From Oncomelania hupensis (Eukaryota; Mollusca; Gastropoda; Littorinimorpha; Pomatiopsidae), in NCBI GenBank assembly GCA_036898135.1, contig CM072513.1, positions 81,568,820 through 81,632,819 of the forward strand: DNA of 64,000 nt, written 5' to 3'. The translations under genes were made by a program, and so were the position numbers. The notes under the pieces were generated by a model that was not told the DNA's origin, did no database searches, and saw only the letters and a list, made by a program, of their open reading frames with translations. Below, piece by piece: positions 1 to 9,803 of this stretch (the stretch's first letter is position 1; each line of letters opens with the position of its first letter).

Positions 1-1738
1 CACTACAATACATATAATTGAAATACATATAACAAATTTACTGTATCAGTTAAAAAGAATAATATTAGTTAAATAAATAATTGCTTTGGTGCTTGCAATA
101 AAAATATTACTGTTTTTTGAGACCATTATAAACTTGCTTTGCCTTGTTGTGCTGAAGGGACATCAACGTATCCATAGCGCTTTGAAGTTTTGTCATGGTT
201 TTATTGTTGATATAGATGTGAAAATCGTTGTATGTGTGCTTTATGTGTTATGTATTACTTTTACTCCTTATTACTAATTGTGTCAGTATATTATTCATCA
301 TAAAATAATAATAATACTAATAATAATACTAACTGCTTCAAAATGCAAATCTCGACTTCAGCTTGAAGCTGTGCAGATCGAAATAGAATTAGATCTAGCA
401 GCGGCTATTTTTATGCACGGATGTTTCACCACAGGCTCTGAAGTCTTTTCTTTTGTCTTTGTAAACTCCTAAATACGTACGTAGTATAGTATGTAATTGA
501 GGCCTACGAAAGACGAGACTTCCAAGCCTGTGGTTTCACGTAGTCCTGCCAGCATTCGTTCGTAAAACATCGGATAGCTTCGCTCGACTCGGAGAGCTTC
601 GTTCGACTTCGGTAATTGCCTTTTTCGGGAAAGTGACTGGAACTAGGTTGGAAAAAACAAGTTCGCGTCCCGCCCACATAAAAAATATCACACGGTGCTC
701 CGTAGGTTACTGCATAATATAAAACATAAATCATTTTATAATCAATTATAACACAAACAGTGAATAATTTATGTGACCGTTCGCCCCTCTACCGATCAAT
801 CAATGCAGATTGGCAGGATTAATAAAGAGGTCACTATCGTCTAACCCAATGCAAGTCACGTGACTGTAATTTGATAGTGAGTATGCCGGTGCTTATCTTT
901 ATGAGAGAGTCCTCTGACTGAAATTGCATACCTGCATACGTCGTTCTTGCCCTAAGTATATCCACGGCTAGCTCACCTGTCCTATATCTCCTGTACACTG
1001 CTTTTTTTTTTTACAAGCGCGTCCTCCGCTGTGTTAGCCGAGCGCCTGGTACCTGATCCCGGCAACAGGTGATTAAGTCAGGCACAGGTGATCATTATGA
1101 ACGACTCATCCACCATGATTTCACATACCCACCCTCTACCTCCATAATCCTGGTATCAGAGGTTTAAGGCCCCTGTGATAGTCCCCGCTTAGCTATGAAA
1201 GAAACTTCACTGTTGTAGACTTATCACTGATTGGTGAAGATCGAATGTACAGGACATGCCTGTGCTGGTAGGTTACCACCTTCAACAAAACGTAAATCAA
1301 TGCGTGGAATTTCGGAATTAACAGTGTTCACAGATCCGACAAAGATACAAATGTAAATTAAGTACACAGTAACGCTTGGAATAGCCTGTTTTTTAATTAC
1401 GACTGTAACATTCGATTACATTTAACACTGTAGTATTTAGGTCTTTCAAAACGAGCACAATCAGGTGGCTTCACGGCGAAAGCACTGCAATTTGGGGTGC
1501 AGCCCAACCCAGCAAATGGAATGTACGCTCTATCATTTGGTGTGTCTGGGCGAATTTTGATCGCATAAATATGTGAATAAGTCATTATTATTATTATATT
1601 ATAACTTGTTAGCAACTGTTTTTGCTTTGTTATTAGTGTGTGACACGAAAGGTCCGTCTTATTGCCCTGTAGAAACACCTAAATATGCAGTACCTACAGT
1701 ATTCAACAAGTGCAGGGCCAGGGCCAATGCATATTGAT
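1..1738. other. AT-rich non-coding stretch
   Basis: I see no convincing gene here; the open frames are short and low in complexity. A 19-base motif at 485-503 (tatagtatgtaattgaggc) recurs at 40166-40184 in the same orientation, so part of this stretch is probably a dispersed repeat. Confidence 0.5.
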
Positions 1739-1880
1739 ATAATAACTATGGGTAGGTAGGTAGATATAGAAGTAAAAGTAGGCTGTATGTATGTACACAT
1801 GCCTATTAATATAACTATGGGCTGTATGTAGGTAGATATAGAAGTAAAAGTAGGCTGTATGTATGTACACATGCAGACAC
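1739..1880. repeat. Two-copy minisatellite, ~70 bp unit
   Basis: Two near-identical units, each holding 'gtagatatagaagtaaaag' and 'gtatgtatgtacacatgc', lie head to tail. The open frames across them are by-products of the duplication. Confidence 0.7.
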
Positions 1881-2322
1881 ACGCCTAACGGCAATAGTAG
1901 GTAGGTTTAGTCGTTGAGGAACAGTGACGGCTGTGTACACAGCAATGTGACTGCCAACAGTCACATCCGTTCAAGAGGGTTTTCCTGCAAACTCGGGGTT
2001 TGATCTTGATTCGTAACGGCTCTTATATTTGTGTTAAGCCTACGTCATTGCATAAGACCTCGCATACCTTAAGCGTAGACAGACATAAGATAAGATTTAA
2101 AGTATCTTAAGAGTAGACACGTCTTTTATCTTGGTGGTAGTGAAATATAATACAATACAATACAATACAATACAATACAACGTTATTAATATCAATGTGA
2201 ACCATTACAATGGCAGCATTAGCACATTAAAACTAAAATGACATGGCAAACACACAGCGAGCAATCACAGTTAACAAGTAATGTACCATTAAAACATGCA
2301 TGAGATTAATGTGTGAGGTAAA

Positions 2323-2325
<3 letters not shown>
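1881..2325. other. Non-coding stretch with (AATAC)n
   Basis: A short pentanucleotide tract (about five to six units of aatac) lies at 2150-2182. Nothing else is recognisable. Confidence 0.5.

Positions 2326-2400
<75 letters not shown>
2326..2400. repeat. (AAT)n microsatellite
   Basis: About 25 uninterrupted AAT units sit immediately 5' of the SINE at 2401. The AAT-like sequence after the SINE tail (2866-2890) suggests that the SINE inserted into this tract. Confidence 0.9.
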
Positions 2401-2825
2401 GTGGAGGCACGGTGGCCTAATGGTAGAGCTTTGGTTTGCGGATCTGAACGTCCCGGGTTCGAGTCCAGGCCGGGGGCATTGTGTTGTGTCCTTGGGAAAG
2501 ACACTTTACTCCCGTTTCCCACTCCTTCGGATGAGAGTATAAACCGAGGTCTAGTCTGTGTCGCATACATTCCATCATAACGGACTTTAAAGATCCTGAC
2601 GCTCATGTCCTAGACGGGTGAGTGCCGGTGACAAGAACACACCCAGCATGCACCTAGGTCCTTCTCTCCCATCACTGGCTGCCCAGGATTGTGCTCAGTT
2701 GTCTGGAGCGTTACGACGATGCGCCCAAAGGCTGCCTGTTGGCGCCTCGGGCGGCTTGAGTTAGATCCTGTATCGGCCAGCGCCTTGAGCAGCTCTTGAG
2801 CTGGAAAAGCGCTATATAAGAACGA

Positions 2826-2864
<39 letters not shown>
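2401..2864 (+). mobile_element. tRNA-derived SINE, full-length copy
   Basis: The element opens with a tRNA-like head carrying an A-box-like segment (tggcctaatggtagagc, 2413-2429) and a B box (gggttcgagtcc, 2455-2466), the internal RNA polymerase III promoter of tRNA-derived SINEs. The body contains 'tgtccttgggaaagacac', a block I have seen in several invertebrate SINE families. It ends with 'gcgctatataag', a LINE-like 3' end, and a (TAAA)n tail at 2827-2864. Two reverse-oriented partial copies lie at 9640-11212 and 49853-50239. Family name not assigned. Confidence 0.85.
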
Positions 2865-2866
<2 letters not shown>

Positions 2867-3531
2867 GATAATAAAAAAAATAATAATAACAGTGCTATAG
2901 GACATCAAGCAATAAATTGTAATATAACAGAGGTGTTGCCAAACGACCGTTATAATATATCAGAAGTGCTACTATATCACACACAGTATTTTCTGTAGAT
3001 TTATAGCTCTAGTACTAATGGACGCTGTCGTGCAGAAATAAAATTATCTATACATTCACGCAACATAACGAGTTGTGTCTTTCATAAGAAGACAGTGACT
3101 ATCGGTTCTGTATTTAAATTTTGTAAATTTGTTACATTGTTACCAACCCTCGCAAAAAAAACCGCGAAAAAAAACCCGTGTGTTTGTGTGCGTGTGTTTG
3201 TGTGTGTGTTTGTGTATGGATGTGCATGTGTGTGTACGTGTGTGTAAGTGTGTACGTGGGTGTATGTGTGAGTGTGATCATGTTGCAGTAAACGACAGAG
3301 ACAATTAAAGAAAAAGATGCGACACCTATGCGCAACAGACCGTCACTGAGACAGGAATGTGGCCATCAGGAAGACATAAAGGCAGTGATTAACAATGTAG
3401 GTTAGCAGAAGTAATGACAATGAACTATTGAGGCTAGCAGTAGTACTGACAATTAGCTCTCTTCAGTTCAATAACTGTCATCAACACTAGCTATGACTAT
3501 GCTCTTATTTATTTTTTAATTCTGATTTTAA
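2865..3531. other. Non-coding stretch with (GT)n tract
   Basis: It contains a GT-rich microsatellite at about 3172-3275 and otherwise unremarkable AT-rich sequence. Confidence 0.5.
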
Positions 3532-3756
3532 ACTCTCCTGGCTATGTACTGTTCGCTCTCTGCTAAATGATCTTGGTCTGTCTTTCATTTGGTTAAACGG
3601 CTGTAAATACTCTTTGAATTGTTTTAAGACCATGGTCAAACAACGCTTGAGAGACCAGTTCTTGCAAACCTGGCATCAGGATGTATTCGCTCATAATGCT
3701 TGTATTGTGTATAGAATTTTTAAGAGTACGTTCTGTTTCGAAGATTATTTAGTTTC
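3532..3756 (+). pseudogene. LINE reverse transcriptase C-terminal fragment
   Basis: One frame reads WLCTVRSLLNDLG, then VKQRLRDQFLQTWHQD and FKSTFCFEDYLV. This is the conserved region just N-terminal to the Cys/His finger of many LINE polyproteins (recognised pattern: QRLxDQFxQxW ... YxxFKxxFxxExYL). It stops where the inverted repeat at 3757 begins, so the fragment was probably cut by that insertion or rearrangement. The expected continuation (finger with GDExHxxxxC) is not found next to it. A related finger-bearing fragment lies on the minus strand at 26775-27485. Confidence 0.6.
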
Positions 3757-4573
3757 CAATTTATACTAAATTCCACTTTGATTGACACAAAAACAACCTA
3801 ATCTATATATGTATAACTATTCCCCCCCCCCCTCCCTCCACCCACTGTACACTCACAATCACACTTAACTATTATGAAACACCTAAAAAACAATAAGAAG
3901 AAATGATTGAGATACTAGTTTTCTTGAAGGTCTTTCTTGCTACAACCTATACAAGATCCAAAGTGGCTATAAAGTAGTCAATTATTTAACTAATTTGTAC
4001 AAGGTATCAATTGTGCCCTGTGGGTTCGGGCACTGACTAGAATAGACCCAAAGTTTCCAGGCGTGTCGTAAGAGGCGACTAATAGGGGTGATGTCAGCAC
4101 GGTTCACTGGGCGAAATTCTGTAACACAGAAGTCACCGACCAGGGCGGAAGAACCTCACGTTATTATAGGTTCAACGACCACGTGCTCGTGGCCAAGGCG
4201 AGCCACCTGTACTCGTGGATTTCGGCTGTGGCCAACTGGGCCCCGCCAGATCTTTCTTGCCTGGACACGCCTGGAAACTTTGGGTCTATTCTAGTCAGTG
4301 CCCGAACCCACAGGGCACAATTGATACCTTGTACAAATTAGTTAAATAATTGACTACTTTATAGCCACTTTGGATCTTGTATAGGTTGTAGCAAGAAAGA
4401 CCTTCAAGAAAACTAGTATCTCAATCATTTCTTCTTATTGTTTTTTAGGTGTTTCATAATAGTTAAGTGTGATTGTGAGTGTACAGTGGGTGGAGGGAGG
4501 GGGGGGGGAATAGTTATACATATATAGATTAGGTTGTTTTTGTGTCAATCAAAGTGGAATTTAGTATAAATTG
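3757..4573. repeat. Nearly perfect 310-bp inverted repeat with 196-bp spacer
   Basis: The left arm (3757-4067) is the reverse complement of the right arm (4264-4573). By eye the only difference is one base in a C/G homopolymer (11 C against 10 G). The spacer 4068-4263 holds a short palindrome (ccacgtgctcgtgg). The right arm leads directly into the 5' region of the tyrosine-recombinase retrotransposon, so the arms are probably its 5' terminal sequence plus an inverted copy. A long-read hairpin artefact cannot be excluded. Confidence 0.9.
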
Positions 4574-4785
4574 TATTTAAAATTATTGTGCGCCTGTGTT
4601 CTGTTGAACCCGGGTTCAAATTCGGGTAATGCGTGTGGCGTGTGCATGATTTGTTTGTGCAGTGAGCGAGCCTCTCGTATTGATATTGCCTTGGAAAAAA
4701 TTATTGCCAGTCGACTCCCACTCGCCGTAGCAGCAACAGCTTCGCAGCGTTTTTCAACGTTTATTACTCGGTTGACCGTTCTGCA

Positions 4786-5805
4786 ATGGCGGAAAAATCT
4801 AACTTCAAGTGGAAGGACTTTGCTAAAACTTTGCCCCCTGGGGTTGCTGAAGTCCTCAGTGAAGCGGGATTCGACTGCTATTTGGCATTAGCAAATGCGA
4901 CAAAAGAGGATATCGAAGCCTTGAAATTGAAAAAAGGTCAGGAAATTGCCACCGTCGCACTGGTGCGTGACCTTCAGGCTACGGCAGAGATAAAGGTACC
5001 CTTGCCAGGCGACCAGTCTACGCCTCTACAGCCGACGTCAGGCGAACACGGAGGGGGCGCAACATCACAGCGTCCACTGGACAATATTTTGTTTCCTGGC
5101 CTGCTACCCACGGGCACCCCTGCACCCACCCCCGGGGGCCGTGTCGACTTAGACCCCACGGTGTTTCTCAACACGTCGAGGTCAGGTGAGACAGCTCTAC
5201 GCATCGTTGACTTCACCTCTTTTCAGGACGACACGACCCACGACGACATAAAACTCAACAACGGCGTCTTCCTGCGACTGCCGAGGGCGAAACCCAAGCT
5301 GGATAATGTGTCGCCGGCGCAGTGGATCAGCGCCAACAGCAGAGTGATGGCCAAGCTGTTGGAGTCAGGGCGTCTGGCTGGTCAGGGGGTTTATGACTAC
5401 CTGGCCTACACTGCAAAGATCGGCGAAATGGCGACGCGCTACACGTGGGGCTCTGTGTTGGCCTACGACCACCAATACAGGCAGAGCCAGGCAGCCTACG
5501 CGTTCAGGTGGGGATGCGACTCCCAACACCTCGCCATGGTCGCGCTTCGTGAACGGCCCAGCTCCGCCCCCGCCCCCAAACCCTTCGCTTCGCGCAACCC
5601 CCCTACCTCGAGAGAGGTGGGACCCAGCGGCAAGCAGATCTGCGTGCAGTGGAACAGAGGTCACTGCACGTTTGGACCGCGGTGTAAGTACGAGCACTGC
5701 TGCAGCACTTGTTTCCAGGCCGGCCACCCAGCATCGTCGCACCCAGCGGCGCCGGCGCATCCTCCCAGCACAGCGACAGCGGCCAGCAGCAGCAACCACG
5801 CCTAG
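4786..5805 (+). CDS. ORF1, Gag-like protein with CCCH zinc finger
   Basis: A 339-residue frame starts at the first ATG after the element's 5' region. Residues ~5-65 (PGVAEVLSEAGFD ... TKEDIEALKLKKGQE) have the spacing of a SAM-like helical domain. This is a pattern judgement, not a search result. A Pro/Ala/Gly-rich region follows. Near the C-terminus is a CCCH finger, Cys-x7-Cys-x5-Cys-x3-His, beginning CVQWNRGHC. It is followed at once by a second cluster, Cys-x2-Cys-x4-His-x4-His (CSTCFQAGHPASSH). The expected role is nucleic-acid binding and particle assembly. It ends 30 bp before the RT frame. Confidence 0.7.
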   Translation: MAEKSNFKWKDFAKTLPPGVAEVLSEAGFDCYLALANATKEDIEALKLKKGQEIATVALVRDLQATAEIKVPLPGDQSTPLQPTSGEHGGGATSQRPLDNILFPGLLPTGTPAPTPGGRVDLDPTVFLNTSRSGETALRIVDFTSFQDDTTHDDIKLNNGVFLRLPRAKPKLDNVSPAQWISANSRVMAKLLESGRLAGQGVYDYLAYTAKIGEMATRYTWGSVLAYDHQYRQSQAAYAFRWGCDSQHLAMVALRERPSSAPAPKPFASRNPPTSREVGPSGKQICVQWNRGHCTFGPRCKYEHCCSTCFQAGHPASSHPAAPAHPPSTATAASSSNHA

Positions 5806-5835
5806 GACTACGCGCAGCCAGCTTCGGTTGACAAG

Positions 5836-7140
5836 GTGGGTCCCAGCAACTTTTTAGATTGCCCCATACCTCCTCAGAATCCTTTTACCTGTGATTGGCT
5901 AGGTAACCATGACAATGTTGCTAGCATATCAAAACATTTAGACGCTTGGGAAGCAGAGTTAGCGTGTGATCATGATCGTGAGTTTTTGCTGAAAGGTGTT
6001 AGAGAAGGTTTTCGTGTTACGGACGCTGGTAGTGATATAGCCCCAGTCGAGTCTAATAACCACAAATCGGCTTTGTTGCATAAAGCAGCAGTAGAAAAAG
6101 AACTACGTATGCAAATAAAGCAAGGTCACTACGTTGTAGCCGGTACAAAACCGCAGATTGTAAGCCCTCTTGCTGCTATACCTAAAGACAATAGTGACGA
6201 GATTCGCCTTATTCATGATGGTAGTCGTCCTTTTGGTGCAGCTATGAATGACTATGCTACGTTGCACTCCGAACGTTTTCAAACAATGTCAGACGCTTGT
6301 AACATAGCAAAACAAGGATATTGGTGTGCAAAACTTGATCTGAAGGCAGCATATCGCTCTGTACCTATTCATAGTGATGACTATAAGGTGACAGGAATCA
6401 AGTGGCATTTTGAAGGGGAAAAAGAGCCCACTTACTTATTTGACTCTAGGCTTCCGTTTGGGGCCACTCTGGCACCAAGCCATTTTCATCGCCTCTCCCA
6501 GGCTGTAGGCAGATGTCTACGCAGGCGTGGCTTTAAAGGCACGGTTGTGTACATAGACGATTTTTTGATCGCAGCTCGCACCTATGATGAGTGCAACGAA
6601 GCTCTGCATTGTTTGATTAGGCTAGTGAGGAGGTTGGGGTTTCAGATTAGCTGGAACAAAGTTGTTGGGCCCACGCAGCGCATAACATTCTTGGGTATTG
6701 ACATCGATACTCGAGACTGCACTCTTCTGTTAGGACAGGAGAAGCTTCGCAAGATCGAGGGGGAACTCAGCCAATTCTCCGGCAGATATCGTGCAAGCAA
6801 GCGGCAGCTTCAGCGTCTCGCCGGCCTATTAAATTGGGCTTGCCAGTGCGTTCGCGGAGGAAAGTTTTTCATGCGACGCGTGCTGGATGCCATCCGGCCT
6901 TTGCAGCAGCATCATCACAAGATAAGACTTGGCTTAGAGTTTCACAAAGATGTGCAGTGGTGGCTTACGTTTCTTAAAACCTTTAATGGTATACTGTACT
7001 ACAACAGCGGTAAAACCCATCATTTACACGTAGATGCGTGTAATACTGCTGCCGGCGCCTTCTGGGCCGGGGATTGGTTGTATTCAGTGTTTAGCAAAGA
7101 TGCCCCTGTTATGAATGGGCTCCACATTAACTACAAATAA
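5836..7140 (+). CDS. Reverse transcriptase with start of RNase H
   Basis: The 434-residue frame contains RT motif A (AKLDLKAAYRSVP, ~residue 165), motif B (LPFGATLAPSHF, ~205) and the catalytic box VVYIDDFLIA (~238-247). An RNase H start follows at ~396 (LHVDACNTAAGAFWAG, first catalytic Asp). Spacing and motifs match DIRS-order RT-RNase H. The frame ends at TAA 7138-7140 in the segment HINYK-stop, where RNase H enzymes normally carry their catalytic Glu; homologous sequence continues in frame afterwards. The stop is therefore a disabling nonsense change. The original start may lie upstream if translation was coupled to ORF1. Confidence 0.8.
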   Translation: MGPSNFLDCPIPPQNPFTCDWLGNHDNVASISKHLDAWEAELACDHDREFLLKGVREGFRVTDAGSDIAPVESNNHKSALLHKAAVEKELRMQIKQGHYVVAGTKPQIVSPLAAIPKDNSDEIRLIHDGSRPFGAAMNDYATLHSERFQTMSDACNIAKQGYWCAKLDLKAAYRSVPIHSDDYKVTGIKWHFEGEKEPTYLFDSRLPFGATLAPSHFHRLSQAVGRCLRRRGFKGTVVYIDDFLIAARTYDECNEALHCLIRLVRRLGFQISWNKVVGPTQRITFLGIDIDTRDCTLLLGQEKLRKIEGELSQFSGRYRASKRQLQRLAGLLNWACQCVRGGKFFMRRVLDAIRPLQQHHHKIRLGLEFHKDVQWWLTFLKTFNGILYYNSGKTHHLHVDACNTAAGAFWAGDWLYSVFSKDAPVMNGLHINYK

Positions 7141-7605
7141 GTGTGTGCAGCAGTGCAGGGTGTAGAGAAATGGGCCAGTTGCTGGCGCGATAGTACAGTA
7201 ATTGTGCACACAGATAGCACTGTGACCAAAGCCATTCTGAATAAGGGCAGGAGTAAGCACCCTTTGATTAACTGCCTGCTTAGACGCATGTTCTGGTTAT
7301 GTGTGATGTATAACTTCAGTGTTAGAGCTATTCATATACCTGGCAGCATCAATACGATTCCAGATACAATATCTCGATTGCACGAGCCTAGGAAATGTGA
7401 ATATTTGTGTACCTTTTTGGCGAACTGGTCACATGGCGCAGTTACCAGTGAGCTTGATGTGTTTGGTCATATGTCTGCAGAGACTCTATTCTTCTTGTTG
7501 CAGAAACGTCAGAAGCGTTCAAATCAAAACTTGAAGAGGAATTGGCCTATTTTAGGGGACACACCTTTGCAGAGAATACGTTCAAAACGTACAGAACGCA
7601 CGTGA
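7141..7605 (+). pseudogene. RNase H remainder downstream of the nonsense codon
   Basis: The frame continues from the stop at 7138-7140: VEKWASCWRD, then VIVHTDSTVTKAILNK (third catalytic Asp in HTDS), then VRAIHIPGSINTIPDTISRL (the typical end of DIRS/Ngaro RNase H). It has no start of its own and belongs to the frame at 5836. The last ~60 bases overlap the recombinase frame, which is usual for overlapping ORFs in this order. Confidence 0.75.
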
Positions 7606-8460
7606 CGTCATACCTTGACTTCTGCAACCAACTTGGGGTACCGCCCGTGCCCGTGACTGATAGAGAGGTGGCGCGGTATGCAGCGTACCTGGCTCGACGA
7701 CTTAGGCCTGCCTCAGTGCGCCAGTACATTAACATTGTTAGGATCATGCATTTGGAATGTGGGATGAAGCATCCCTTTGAAGACTCGTGGTAGTTAAGAC
7801 TACCCTAAAAGGCATTGACAGAGAGAAAGGTTGTGAGGTGGTGCGAAAGGCCCCCATTACCCCCCAGTTGTTGCTCATCATCAAATCCAAGTTGAACCTC
7901 ACGCTCCCCCGAGACGCCATTTTCTGGGCAGCTTGTGTGACAATGTTCTTTGGTTTGCTGAGAAAATCAAATTTATTTTGTGACAAGTCTGGACTTGAAC
8001 CCATCAGGCTGCTGGTCAGATCAAATTTTGTGGTGGAGCAGGGTCAGTGCCTCCACGTTCTGGTCAAGTGGTCAAAAAACAATCAGTTCAAAGAAAGAAC
8101 CCAAAAGATTACCCTCCCTCTCTTGTACCCCCCCCCCCCCTTTGCCCAGTATCAGCAGTTGTGAACTGCTTCAAGCTCGTAGGCCCCCGCCCCCCCCCCC
8201 TCTCCCAGGCCTTCCCCCTTTTGGCGTGCGATTTTTCAAAACGTCTCCGTCTTCTGTTGGGGGGTCGTACCGATATTTCCAGTCACAGTTTCAGAAGAGG
8301 TGGCGCCACCTGGGCACTGTCGTGCGGCGTGCCGGGTGAGGTCATCAAAGTCTTGGGTGACTGGAAAAGTTCAGCCTATCTGGCCTACGTGGATCAGATT
8401 CCACAACTGACTCTGGACTGCTACAGAATGAAATTTTGCCAAAACCTCCCCTCTGGCTGA
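7530..8460 (+). pseudogene. Tyrosine recombinase, frame-disrupted
   Basis: Three frames are needed. At 7542-7793 is a core-binding, SAM-like N-terminal domain (TFAENTFKTYRTHVTSYLDF). At 7787-8130 is the first half of the catalytic domain with the conserved Arg (FFGLLRKSNL). At 8200-8460 is the second half with His-x-x-Arg (HSFRRGGATWA; His at 8284), the Trp of GDW and the Tyr in AYLAYVD. The frame changes fall near 7785 and between two C-runs (8130-8142 and 8187-8201). The catalytic set is otherwise complete. Homopolymer sequencing error is a real alternative to true inactivation for the second break. Confidence 0.75.
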
Positions 8461-8632
8461 CTCTCAACTCCTTTTTGGGCGTTCCCTTCAGTGGTATACT
8501 CATACCACTGTCTTTGGGTCAATGTGTGTGGAAAAAAGAACCCATTTTAGTGTAAAAGGTTTAAATATTAAATGAAAGTGATGCCTTTGATTGAGGCACG
8601 TTTGAACGCCCAATTGGAGTTGAGATTTTGGA
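8461..8632. repeat. Nested inverted repeats at the retrotransposon 3' end
   Basis: Just after the recombinase stop is a perfect 9-bp stem (8489-8497 with 8502-8510) with a 4-base loop. It is enclosed by an imperfect ~24-bp inverted pair (8461-8484 with 8603-8626, about 20 of 24 matching). These could be recombination or end-processing sequences of the element. No function is shown by the sequence alone. Confidence 0.6.
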
Positions 8633-8640
8633 GTCACTTG

Positions 8641-9639
8641 GTTGGGTGTGTGTGATGTTTGTCTGTGTGCGTGTGTGTGTTTGATACTTATGATTCTACC
8701 TGGCTCACAATACATGATCCTTATTAGAAGCATGCACCTTTTTAATCAAGCAATTTTAAATGTTTTAATTGTTGTTTTATGTGTTAGATATTTGGGGTGG
8801 TTGTTTCTCATGTGGTTAGTGCACACTGGTGTGGCCAGTGATGTTGCTAGAAATTTTTAGCATAGGCCATTTGGCCGTATCAGTCACAAACCTTTAGGAC
8901 ATTTTGAAAATCTTTCGGCCATCATTTTGACTTTAAAAAAATGTTGCAACTAATACCACACACAGAACATTGACGAAAAAAGTTTCACTTACATTTATTA
9001 ACACCAAAACAGTTTAAAACTTGTTGAAATTACTAGAATTGATGACTAATAAACTCTTCAACTGAACTGCGAACATACTTCGGTGAATCCCTGATGCAAA
9101 CACATAAAACAAAAACAGTATGAGTCAGGTCCAATGTCACAGTGTTCGATGACGCTGCATCACCCTGATTTGTCAGTCTGAGAGGTTGTTCCACTCTCTT
9201 TTTCTTTTTCCTGTTTTCCAACACCAAACGAGATGAAGCGCTGGCCACTGATAAGTTTCGGCTTCTTATTCGGCGGGATTCCGAAAACGAAAAGTGTTAT
9301 TGTCGAAAGCACGCCGTTCGCAACAAGGGGAGTTACTCTAACTCTCTCTGCTGATGCTTGTGTCGTCTGCTTGGCGCTTTGGATACGCGATGTTCCGATA
9401 GGAAATTACTATGGCCAGAAGCAAAAACAACAAAACAGACATGAGACAAGCAAACAAAAAACGGACAAAGGGTGGACGATTGATGCGTAAAACCTTAGGA
9501 CAGCGGGCCGACCACAACATGACTCTTTCGGACATTTTGGAATTTTATCGGTGAATGGCCGATTTGCCGACGAAAACGACATCACTGTGTACCCACTGTT
9601 AAGGCAGTGGATGTGACAAAGAGTCATGCCTGACGTCAA
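8641..9639. other. Non-coding stretch
   Basis: A short GT-rich tract lies at ~8645-8680. Otherwise I see only short frames of ordinary composition and no recognisable product. Confidence 0.45.
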
Positions 9640-9803
9640 TCAATTTTATATAGCGCCGCTCCACCTCAAGAGATGCTCAAGGCGCTGGTCAATACAGGAT
9701 GTAACCCAAGCGGCCCGAGGCGCCTACCTGCAGCCTTTGGGCGCACAGTCTAACGCCCAGACGACTGAGTACAATACGTGGCGACCAGGGATGGGGGAAA
9801 GGG
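9640..9803 (-). mobile_element. SINE copy, 3' part (minus strand)
   Basis: This is the reverse complement of the 3' half of the SINE at 2401: 'tatatagcgc', 'gatgctcaaggcgctgg', 'gcctttgggcgca', 'cagggatggggga'. It runs directly into the 37-bp array at 9804. The matching 5'-ward piece of the SINE reappears beyond the array at 11175. Confidence 0.8.

Larger units (their letters stand above)
4264..8640 (+). mobile_element. Ngaro/DIRS-like tyrosine-recombinase retrotransposon
   Basis: The order is 5' region, Gag-like ORF, RT-RNase H, tyrosine recombinase, then a 3' region with nested inverted repeats. Tyrosine recombinase downstream of RT-RNase H defines the DIRS order. No DNA methyltransferase domain is visible between RNase H and recombinase, which favours Ngaro-like over DIRS or PAT. 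The copy is defective, with an in-frame stop in RNase H and frame breaks in the recombinase. The outer limits are inferred: I did not find the split direct repeats expected of Ngaro, and the 3' limit is approximate. Confidence 0.75.

Noticed and set aside
2401..2475. Functional tRNA gene
   Set aside because: The tRNA-like head continues into a SINE body and tail that recur elsewhere in the window.
2300..2606. Poly-Asn and poly-Tyr frames over (AAT)n (also 22509-22953, 35111-35296)
   Set aside because: Trinucleotide microsatellites; no flanking coding signal.
4088..4294. Small gene in the spacer of the inverted repeat
   Set aside because: 68 codons crossing the spacer/arm boundary, no recognisable domain.
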